Shown: positions 54,116 through 61,962 of the stretch, piece by piece | How positions within the stretch are numbered: position 1 is the stretch's first letter | Layout of the letters: the number at the start of each line of letters is the position of its first letter | Origin: Caecitellus pseudoparvulus | Taxonomy: Eukaryota > Bigyra: Bicosoecida | Direction: 5' to 3' | Assembly (NCBI GenBank): GCA_965644315.1 | Contig: CBFFRQ010000042.1 | Span: 310,001 to 374,000, forward strand | DNA length: 64,000 bases | The notes under the pieces: model-generated | What the model saw: only the letters and a program-made list of their open reading frames with translations | Databases searched by the model: none | What the model was told of the DNA's origin: nothing | Position numbers and translations under genes: made by a program

Positions 54116-55439
54116 TCAGCCCTGTGCAGTGGCGGCAGCTGCACTGGCTGGGGCCTCGGCGGCTGCCTCCTCCATGGCCTCCTTGAGGCACTGCACGATG
54201 TGGTCTTGCACGTCCTCCGTGAGGTAAGGGTGCATCGGCAGCGACAGCACCTCCTTGCCAAGCGCCTCCGTGACGGGGAAGTCGCCCTCCGCCCAGCCGT
54301 ACTCCGCAAAGACCGGCTGCAGGTGGCAACCGGTGGGGTAGTACACGCCGCATGGAATGCCGCGTGCCTTGAGGCCCGCCACCACGGCGTCGCGATTGCT
54401 GACTCGCACGGTGTACTGAGCGTACACGTGCGTGTTACCTGGCACCACTTGAGGAGGGGTGGCGGCAGTGCCGGACAGCAGCTCACTGTACCGTGCGCCG
54501 ATGCGGCCCCGGGCCTCCACGGCCGACGGGAAGTGCTTCATCTTCACATTCAAAACGGCTGCCTGCAGGGAATCCAGGCGCCCCGTGAAGCCCAGCCGGG
54601 TGTGCGTGTCCCGCACAACTGCGCCGTGGTTGCGGATGGCCACGCAGTTGGTGGCCAGCTCGTCGTCATCGGTGAACACGGCCCCGCCGTCGCCGAAGCA
54701 GCCCAAGGGCTTGGCGGGGAAGAAAGACGTGGTGGCGATGCGGGAGAGGCTCCCTGATGCTTTGCCGCCCTGCGTCGCGCCGAAGGATTGCGCGGCGTCC
54801 TCGATGATGGGGATGCCGCTCTCCTCGCTCAGCTCGGCCAGCGCTGCCATGTCAGCACACTGCCCGAACAGGCTCACGGGCATGATCGCCTTGGTCTTGG
54901 GTGTGATCGCAGCCTTCACCTGCGACACGTTCATGTTGAAGCTGTGGGCCTCGACATCCACCAGGACAGGTGTCGCGCCGGCCAAGACGATGGCCTCCAC
55001 AGTAGAAATCCACGTGAACGGCACGGTGATCACCTCATCCCCTGGCCCGATGTCCATGGCACGCAGGACCATGTGAATGGCAGATGTCCCGTTGTCGCAT
55101 GCGATGCAGTGCTTCACCCCAACGAAAGCGGCCAGCGTTGCCTCCAGGTCCTTGATCTGCGTCGCGGAATTTGCGGTGTTGAGCGGCGAGCCAGAGACAG
55201 CCCTGCTTGCATCGCACGAGCTCACCTGTGGCCCGTTAATGAAGCATGTCGCCTGCAAAACCTCATCCATAGCGGCTTTGAACTCTTCCTTGTGCTCATC
55301 GTACTGCGCACGCGAGCACACGCCACCAGGATGCCCCGTTGCGTGGGGGCCACTCGCAGCCGACGATTTCCGCACAGCGCCTCACCTCTGTCTTCAAGTC
55401 GATGAAGCGCAGGTCGTGGCCTACGCGTGTGTCCGCCAT
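54116..55439 (-). CDS. DegT/DnrJ/EryC1 sugar aminotransferase, WbpE/WlbC-like
   Basis: PLP enzyme that aminates a keto-nucleotide sugar. Three minus-strand exons (55439-55386, 55303-55226, 55156-54116) give 390 residues. Joins restore LRFIDLKTEYDEHKEEFKAA and CFINGPQIKDLEATLAAFVG. Then VKHCIACDNGTSAIHMVL, GDEVITVPFTWISTVEAI, IPIIEDAAQSFGATQGGK, and SFFPAKPLGCFGDGGAVF with the PLP Lys (about residue 192). The C-terminal GNTHVYAQYTVRV, GVYYPTGCHLQPVF and LSLPMHPYLTEDVQD are hallmarks of the UDP-3-keto-GlcNAcA aminotransferases (WbpE/WlbC). Pairs functionally with the dehydrogenase at 26 kb. Both introns carry the recurrent motif. Tail-to-tail with the giant gene, 154 bases apart. Confidence 0.88.
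55164..55176 (-). promoter_or_regulatory. Recurrent word variant (CCGCAAATTCCGC), aminotransferase intron 2
   Basis: AAATTCCGC on the coding strand, 8 bases from the acceptor of intron 2. Confidence 0.4.
55364..55375 (+). promoter_or_regulatory. Recurrent word variant (CGATTTCCGCAC), aminotransferase intron 1
   Basis: Inside intron 1, opposite orientation to the copy in intron 2, about 70 bases after the start codon. Confidence 0.45.
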
Positions 55440-55745
55440 GGCTGCAGGGGGGTGGGGGGGTGTGGAAAAGCAGCTAAATGACAGGATCTCGAGCACAAAT
55501 TGGACGGCATTGTCTGTAAATTGAAAAGTGTCGTGCACAAGCACAAATTGAGGCGCCGCACCTGGGCAGTGGAGACGCAGCTTCGATCACTGCTAACGGG
55601 CCCTGTGCGCCAACGAGAATGTCTTGTCCCTACATAGCTACGAGTTGAAGTGACCTTCCCCTCTTCACTGGCTTTCAACAGTAGCACCCTCCCGAGAGGG
55701 GCTTGTTTGCACCAATACAAGAACCCTCCAAGCCCTTCACGCAAT
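55440..55745. promoter_or_regulatory. Upstream region of the aminotransferase gene
   Basis: 306 bases between two minus-strand genes, A/T-richer than its surroundings. Contains a pair of GCACAAATTG direct repeats. No coding feature recognised. Confidence 0.45.
55493..55550. repeat. Direct repeat GCACAAATTG, two copies 48 bp apart
   Basis: Exact 10-base copies at 55493-55502 and 55541-55550, lying 54 and 102 bases upstream of the aminotransferase start (minus strand). Position suits a paired protein-binding site; this is inference. Confidence 0.4.
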
Positions 55746-58700
55746 TTACTGCATTGCTTTTGCGAGCAAAGCAGTCAGGCGACCCTTGGTAGTCTCCAAC
55801 ATGCTCGTGAGGGCTGAGGGCCTGGTGTCGCGCGCTGGACGCTTTTTCGTCGGTTGCTGGGCCAAGCCTGGGGCCAGCTGCGAGCGCTCGTACAGCGCAA
55901 ACTCATCCAGCTCCAGCACTTGTACAGGCTGTGAAGGCTCCTGCTTTGTCGGAGAGACGAGCGGGCTGAAGTCCGGAGCTGAAGCGTGTTCATGTCGTGG
56001 GGAAAAGCGCTTGCCCGAGGGCGGGCAAGCTTCGGTGCTTTTCCTAGTCTGCCGTCGTCTTGAGAGGTTGCCTTGCAGAAGAGCCCAGGCCGCTGAAAGA
56101 GATGCCAGCGCTGAGCTGGCGGACATCTCAGCGGCTGCTCTGGTGGCCTCTTGGAACCGCCTGATCGTCTCATGAGCGGCTTGCATGCATGTCTCTGCCT
56201 CTGCTCTCTGCTGTTTGGCTATGTACTTGACGCGTCGCATGTTGGGGTGGGAGGTGCACCTCGCGCCAGTCTTCGTGTTCACGTACGACACACCAGAGAC
56301 AAGCCCTTCCCCTGCGACAAGATCTCGATGAGGGGGCGGGCGTGTGTCGTGCGAGCCTGCATGCACCACTTCCCAGTTGCTGGGCAGGCGCTCTCGAAGG
56401 AGTTCGGAGAGCAGCCTTGCTCGCCAAGCTTGGAACTGTTCCTGAAGGCGTGCCTGCATGTGTGTGTGCAGGTCTTCGCATGCTGACGACAACACTGACG
56501 CCCGGCTAAGCGTGCTACACGCAGCCTCCATGACTGGCTTGGACTCGTCGTACAGCTGGGCTGCGTCCAGAAAGGCTTGCCTGCGATGTCGACGCTGCCG
56601 AGCAGCTTTGGCGCGGGCGCGCTGCTGAAAGGCAGCCAGCGCGGGCACTCGTCGAGCAAATCGCTGGAGGGTGAGGACAGCGGAGTCTATTCGATCTCTT
56701 CGCCGCCTCGGGGCAGCAGCGGCGCGCAAGTTTACAAGCTGGAACCAGCGGGACTGAGACTTGTTCCTGTGCCACGCATGTGCTGCCCGCCGGCGGTTCA
56801 ACACTCGCAGAGCCCAAAGTGACAGGTGCTGGGCAACTAAGGAGTGAAGGAAGGTGGTGGGCACGTCAGGCACATGCACTGTCGCAGACGCCTGTGCCTT
56901 TGCTGGGCTTTGAGGATGCTGGTTTTGTTGCTGGACGGTTGACAAAGCAGTGTCGATGGAGCGTCTGACCGCTGCATGGCGTCTCTTGATGGCGCGGAGC
57001 AGGCCAGGCCTCGCAGTGGAGGGGGGTGGCTTGCTTTCATCCAGTGCCTCACCCGTCACCTCTTGCAGGGCCTCTGCTGTTGCAGCCCAGTCCACTGCGG
57101 TGGAGCGTGCTTGCGGCGACTGACTGGGTTGCACGGGGCTGGTGCGCTGAAGGAGGGAGGCGTTCCACAACCCGCTCGAGAATGGCACTTGCTTGATTGG
57201 TGAAGGTGTGGTGCTCTGGCTCAGCTCGAGACGCACGCTGTCTTCAAAGCGGTCAGCAGAAGGGGAGACCGCAGCAGTATTCTTGGCGCTGCGCACCGAC
57301 TGCGTCGCAGCCCGCGACCCCGCGGGACTGATGGGCGAGACTTGGAAGGACACACTGGGTGAGGGGAGTGCGGCACGAGCAGCCCTGGGAGGCGTGGATG
57401 TAGCCACCTCACTGCTCCACGCGGGGATGCCAACAAGATCTGGCTGCGCCGCAGGAGAGGCAGGTGCTGCAGCAACCGACAGTGGCCTCTGCAAAGGCTG
57501 CGTGTCCCACTCCGGAGCAGCGAGCTTGGCCGGGGACGGTGGCACACTGAACGACACCTGGGCAGCGGGTGTGCTTCCCTGGCTCGGCTGCCTTCTGGTT
57601 CGCGCTTTGGCCAGCATGTCACGCAGACCACTGCGCACGTCTTCAATGCCTGCGACCACTGCGGCTTCAGCCTGGATCACGGCAGCTTGTCGGTGGGTCT
57701 TGGATGGTCTGGCAGGTTGCCCGGGCGGCGTGGTGGACTGCACTCCACCCTTCATGGAGGCTTTGTGGGCTTCGAGGGCCTGCAGCAAATCTGCACTGGG
57801 TGTGGTGCTTGACCCCACGGGAGGGCCTGGCGCCCCCGCCTCATCTTGCCTTGCTGCGTTGCTGCTGTGTGCCGCAGCCCTGGCGACAGCGCGAGCCTTG
57901 CGCTTCGACTCCCGAACCCTCCACACCATTTCCATGGCAAGCTGTGCCTGGGAGTGCATGCCAGTGAGCCACTGTTCTGCCTCCCGCCTCCCAGTATCAT
58001 CGAAGCTGCCCACTTCCGCAAACCTTTCCAGCTCTGACGTAAACTTGCATCGCGCAGCTTCCACCTGTGACACCAACTGCTTGAATGAGCCCTGCCCGAT
58101 GGCAGGCACAGCGTGGAGGAGGACTCCAATGCGCAGCCTCCAATCATCCTTCAATGCCTCACTTGCGTCGGCGCTGACAGCGGCTGTCACCTCATCTGTC
58201 AGCTCTGCGGTGAGAGCCTGTGTGATGCTGACGAGAGCCTGAGTGAGAGCCTGGACTGCCGCTGGCCCGCCTGCAAAAAGCACGCTGCGCTCAAGCTGGG
58301 AGAGCAGCTCTCCTTCAGCCTCCTGTAGCTCAGCTTCCATGGTCCCGATGTCTTGCACAAGCCCTTGCACTCTGCTAGGGTCTCGAAAGAATCGCGCTCG
58401 CCCGAGCATGATTCGCGCCAGCTGTGCCTGCTGCATCTGGCGCTGAGCTAGACACTCCACTAACTCTTGCAGACAGTGCACAGAGGTTTCTTCATCCATG
58501 AGTTGTGGCTGGGGGTCTCGTCGTCGAGGTCTCTCAGGGTTGCGGCGCTGCCTCGGGCGGTAGGCACTTGTGATCTGCTGCAGCTTCGAGCTGTCCTTTC
58601 CCGGCATGCTGCGCCTGCTTCGGACTCTCGATCGACTTCTCTTGCCCGGTATGAACTCTTTTACGAGATCGGGAATTGCCCCATGAAGTAGCTCTTCTGG

Positions 58701-59117
58701 GTGTGAGACGCCTACCCGCTGCATGGCCTCCTTCAGTTGCTGCGAGTGCGGCGGTGGTGATTTCGTCGAGCTACTGCCAGCCGCTTGCTGGGCTAAAACG
58801 CGTGGCTGAAGTGGCTTGCCATGGGCAGCGTGACTTTTTTCTTTGGGGCGTCTCTTCAGTGGCCTGAGGTCCACCCGGCGTCTGAACGTTTGGTTCCCGC
58901 TGCCAGCGTGACTTGGGGTCAATGCAACGGCAGTGCCGTGAGAGACCTCCGTGGCCCTGGCACCTGCACCAGTCACTGCTGGTGCGAGCACAGGCGGAAT
59001 TCCCTCCTTGGATTTTGCCCTCTTACTTTTCATACCCCCAGGTGCTGCAGGCCCTCGCAGAGACGCCTGCATGCCTGCGGCTTTGAGCTCGGCGCTCAGC
59101 CTGCGTTTCGTTGGCAT
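55746..59117 (-). CDS. Large Ala/Ser-rich protein with IQ-like and WW-like segments, unknown
   Basis: Single exon of 1,123 residues from the ATG at 59117 (MPTKRRLSAELKAAGM). The frame stays open for 163 more codons upstream without features, so those are excluded. Not recognised as a family. N-terminal third is basic and low in structure (KRAKSKEG, RPLKRRPKEKSH, SRSRVRSRRSMPG). The middle has helical stretches (EETSVHCLQELVECLAQRQM). Around residues 790-830 an IQ-like segment occurs (AVLTLQRFARRVPALAAFQQ). At about 910-960 LPSNWEVV ... VSYVNTKTGARCTSHPNMRR has the W...YxN...HP spacing of a WW domain. A scaffold or cytoskeletal role is possible but unproven. Confidence 0.65.
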   Translation of the reverse strand: MPTKRRLSAELKAAGMQASLRGPAAPGGMKSKRAKSKEGIPPVLAPAVTGAGARATEVSHGTAVALTPSHAGSGNQTFRRRVDLRPLKRRPKEKSHAAHGKPLQPRVLAQQAAGSSSTKSPPPHSQQLKEAMQRVGVSHPEELLHGAIPDLVKEFIPGKRSRSRVRSRRSMPGKDSSKLQQITSAYRPRQRRNPERPRRRDPQPQLMDEETSVHCLQELVECLAQRQMQQAQLARIMLGRARFFRDPSRVQGLVQDIGTMEAELQEAEGELLSQLERSVLFAGGPAAVQALTQALVSITQALTAELTDEVTAAVSADASEALKDDWRLRIGVLLHAVPAIGQGSFKQLVSQVEAARCKFTSELERFAEVGSFDDTGRREAEQWLTGMHSQAQLAMEMVWRVRESKRKARAVARAAAHSSNAARQDEAGAPGPPVGSSTTPSADLLQALEAHKASMKGGVQSTTPPGQPARPSKTHRQAAVIQAEAAVVAGIEDVRSGLRDMLAKARTRRQPSQGSTPAAQVSFSVPPSPAKLAAPEWDTQPLQRPLSVAAAPASPAAQPDLVGIPAWSSEVATSTPPRAARAALPSPSVSFQVSPISPAGSRAATQSVRSAKNTAAVSPSADRFEDSVRLELSQSTTPSPIKQVPFSSGLWNASLLQRTSPVQPSQSPQARSTAVDWAATAEALQEVTGEALDESKPPPSTARPGLLRAIKRRHAAVRRSIDTALSTVQQQNQHPQSPAKAQASATVHVPDVPTTFLHSLVAQHLSLWALRVLNRRRAAHAWHRNKSQSRWFQLVNLRAAAAPRRRRDRIDSAVLTLQRFARRVPALAAFQQRARAKAARQRRHRRQAFLDAAQLYDESKPVMEAACSTLSRASVLSSACEDLHTHMQARLQEQFQAWRARLLSELLRERLPSNWEVVHAGSHDTRPPPHRDLVAGEGLVSGVSYVNTKTGARCTSHPNMRRVKYIAKQQRAEAETCMQAAHETIRRFQEATRAAAEMSASSALASLSAAWALLQGNLSRRRQTRKSTEACPPSGKRFSPRHEHASAPDFSPLVSPTKQEPSQPVQVLELDEFALYERSQLAPGLAQQPTKKRPARDTRPSALTSMLETTKGRLTALLAKAMQ

Positions 59118-59462
59118 GGTTTTTGCGGCGTGGGCATAGCGGGGTGGGTGGACACACGATCGGCACGAGTGCCCACCTGCCACGTCTAAACACCTAACGT
59201 GGACGTGCAGCTGGACGATTTTGTCCCTACTGTCGTACACCAAGCCCACCAAAGCGCCTGGGCAGTAGCTTGGGATCTCAACACCCAGCCTTCCGTGCAG
59301 CAATTCATCGCGACAGCCAAATAAAAACGCGCGCATGCAAACTGTGATCTGAGTGCAGTTTGAGGCACCATCGAGGCTTTGCTTGCTCACTGCATCCCGC
59401 TTGTGCGTGTTGCGGAGATACTGACCAAGCCAATTCCGCAGTGCTATTCCATTCAGAGCACG
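59118..59462. promoter_or_regulatory. Divergent intergenic region, IQ/WW-like gene / bS16
   Basis: 345 bases between head-to-head genes. The bS16 side has CCAATTCCGCAG at 59430-59441, 21 bases before the ATG. An AAATAAAAACG run occurs near 59321. No gene recognised. Confidence 0.45.
59430..59441 (+). promoter_or_regulatory. Recurrent word variant (CCAATTCCGCAG) upstream of bS16
   Basis: One T shorter than the core; ends 21 bases before the ATG. Confidence 0.35.
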
Positions 59463-59991
59463 ATGGTCACGAAGTTGCGCCTTGCCCGGTTTGGGCGCAA
59501 GAACAAGCCCTTTTACCGCATTGTCGCGGCTAACTCCCGCACCAAGCGCGATGGAAAGCCCCTGGAATACGTGCGTTTGGCGCTGCTGGACAGGCTGGTG
59601 GCGCATGGTCTCACCCTCCAGTCCGCGGCCCGCTCAGGTGGGAACGTACGACCCCATCCCCAATGAACGAGATGGAATGAAGGAACTCCGACTGCGCACT
59701 GACAGGATCAAGTTCTGGCTGGCCTCCGGTGCCCAGCCGACCGACACGGTAGCTGTTCTCTTGTGGAAAGCTGGCCTGATTCCTGCCCCGCCTGTGCGGT
59801 TCCAGCCCACAAAGTCCACCCCCAGAGCTGAAAGAGGACTCCACACACAAACCGATTCAATGGGCAGTGTGTGCATTGCCGGGAGGCCAGTGCAGCACCC
59901 TGCAGCTGCCCTGGCATCCGTTCAGATTGGCATGGCACGGCAGGTGCTTGCTGCTCTTCGCCAGGCACCCAGCACGGGCCTGGGCCGGTGA
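59463..59991 (+). CDS. MRPS16: Organellar ribosomal protein bS16 (probably mitochondrial)
   Basis: Bacterial-type small-subunit protein, encoded in the nucleus. Two exons, 59463-59570 and 59638-59991, give 153 residues. Start [20 protein letters not shown], then the join [35 protein letters not shown] and [12 protein letters not shown] cover the whole bS16 core (about 90 residues). A C-terminal extension of roughly 55 residues is not part of the usual domain. There is no obvious presequence, as is common for S16. Mitochondrion or plastid cannot be told apart from sequence alone. Its stop is 19 bases from the stop of the GH99 gene. Confidence 0.9.
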
Positions 59992-60010
59992 CGCTTGCCT
60001 GCACCGGTCT

Positions 60011-61555
60011 TCACTGGTAGTATCCTTGAGCTTTCACTTCGCTGAACTGCGTGGCGAGGCGCGAGCACTTGCTTTGGTGGGCCTCCAGTCGAGCACTGTG
60101 CAGCTGGCGCGCCCAGCCAAGCGTCGCATCCAAGTACTTCTCAGGGCCCCCTTCGCCATAGTCTGCGTACTCAGTGGACAGACTCAGCGCTTTACGTATC
60201 TCAAGGGACAGCCCAGCGCCCTGTGGAACCTGCAGACGAAGAGGGGGGTGGGCATGTGTTTGGTTGCTCCGCCGGCAGCCTCTCAATGCACGGCTTACCT
60301 GCGCTGGCACTGCTGGCTCAATTTGGGTCCCCTCGCCCCATTCGTTCCAGGAAGTGATGCCGACACCTGCTGGCATCGGCGTCATGGACAGAGCCGCGTT
60401 CCACATGCTGTCGTAGTACTCGCCATCCCCACGGTTCTTGGTATTGTGCCTGTTCCAAGGCCGAATGCGGCTGTCATCGTAGCCTGGGCCCACACAGGGC
60501 ACGAAGAGTGCGCCATGGCGCCTCATGAGACTGTTCATGGACGCCCAGTGGCGCGGTGTGCTGCCGAAGCTGAACCCTGTGGATGCAAAGTAAGTGTAGG
60601 CGCCGTCGAAGCCGCCCCGCACCAGGTCTGGGCCATGCCCCCGGTCCAACCACAGCCCAATGAAAATGGCATCGTGGTCGCCCCCCCTCAAGGAAGCACT
60701 ACCACCTGCCGTCAGCAGTGCCGCCCAGTCGTCAGCGCTGATGTGGTAGCTGTCGTACACAAACAGCACCGGCAGGGGTTCAGGGCAAGAAACGTCGAAC
60801 AGCACAGACGTACTTGTCCCGTCAGCAACCACACCTTTGCATGCCTTGAACAGCGCGGGTGCGTGGCCATACTGCCGCTGCAGGTACTCAACATCTTCTG
60901 CGGTGCTGGCTGCTGAGCGGCCTGGGTACGGCTCCAGGTGAAAGGCCACCTTCAGGCCAGCTACTTCCGCCTGTTCGAGGACCATGGGAATGAGGCTGTC
61001 TGTGTTCACCCCTTGGGTGTCTGCCGTCCCGCGCACAGAGGGCCGACCCCACCAGCTCACCACCGCCACGCTGATGCCTGCACGGACCATGTCATGGAAG
61101 TGCTTCTGGACAACGTCAGGGTCTGCTGACGAATATGGCCCAAGCTGGGGGTAGAAGGGCGAATGCAGCTCGCCTTCTTCAGGCAGGAAGTGCACTGCGA
61201 ATGTAGGCAGGCAAGCTGGTCAGCTGCAGCGCACTCGGTCACTAGCTCCTGATGCGCGTGTGTGCTCACCGTCGGAAGGGTAGCGACGGCGTACATCTTC
61301 GCGCCAGTGAGGGAGCACGCTGTGGTTCCAGTGCCTCCACTCTCCATCGACTTCTGGCGTGCCGTACCACAAGTAGTATGCCTGTACGTGCCAGCCGCTG
61401 TGTGTGGAGCAGAGCAAACACCAGTTGCGTGGCAACGGGTTGCAGCTACGCACAGCGAACACTGGCCTCGTCGGAAATGGCTCCGCTCGAGCTGCAATGG
61501 AAGCCACAAAGATTGATGTCGCGGCGACCAGCCCCACAGCACGTGCCCGACGCAT
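60011..61555 (-). CDS. GH99 endo-alpha-1,2-mannosidase (MANEA-like)
   Basis: Golgi/secretory enzyme that cuts glucosylated mannose branches from N-glycans. Three minus-strand exons (61555-61270, 61194-60299, 60229-60011) give 466 residues. A signal sequence (VGLVAATSIFVASIAARA) precedes YYLWYGTPEVDGEWRHWNHS and VLPHWREDVRRRYPS, the GH99 start. Then PFYPQLGPYSSADPDVV, VAFHLEPYPGRS, LFVYDSYHIS, AGGFDGAYTY-like sequence with STGFSFGS, PCVGPGYDDSRIRPWNRHNT and ITSWNEWGEGTQIEPA, where the paired Glu residues are the catalytic region. Intron 2 is in frame and stop-free, so retention would insert 23 residues. A bacterial mannanase of GH99 is the alternative, but the animal-type motifs fit. Confidence 0.9.
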
Positions 61556-61962
61556 GGCTCGTGAAGGGCGATTCCCAGCGAAGCTCGCCGAAGCCTCGCA
61601 ATTTCCGCACGCCGACGGCACGTTATCGGCTGTAGATCAGCCAGTGCGGAAGGCCAATGCCGGGCGTTCCTGGCACATTTGAGCCGTTTTACGTGTTTGT
61701 CCAGCGGGGGCTCTGTCCCACCCAAGCATTGTTCGCGTCCGAAGGGGGGCGTGGCTGCCCTGTGCAGTCGGCAAGCTCGAAGCACCGTCATGCATCTCCA
61801 GCAGAGTGGGGGCAACCGCCAAGTGAGCGTGTCAATTCAGATGAACCCCTACCCCGTCTCCGTCACGCTTGCTAGTGCAGCTTTGGCTTAGGTGCCCATC
61901 AGCACCTTTGTGCTGCGCTGCAGCGTGGCAAGTCAACGCTGGCAAGAAACGCGCGCCCAGCC
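61556..61962. promoter_or_regulatory. Divergent intergenic region, GH99 / kelch gene
   Basis: 407 bases between head-to-head genes. Carries CAATTTCCGCAC at 61599-61610, 44 bases upstream of the GH99 ATG. No other feature recognised. Confidence 0.5.
61599..61610 (+). promoter_or_regulatory. Recurrent word (CAATTTCCGCAC) upstream of GH99 gene
   Basis: Exact core, 44 bases before the GH99 start codon, in the divergent region shared with the kelch gene. Confidence 0.5.

Noticed and set aside
59118-59606. 163-codon N-terminal extension of the IQ/WW-like protein
   Set aside because: The frame is open but has no domain, lies in a divergent promoter region and overlaps the start of bS16 on the other strand. 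The ATG at 59117 gives a natural basic start.
4460-61610. AATTTCCGC word as an E2F site or as an introner element
   Set aside because: E2F sites have one more G/C in the core (TTTSSCGC). The introns that share the word do not align outside it, have different lengths and carry it in either orientation, unlike introner copies.
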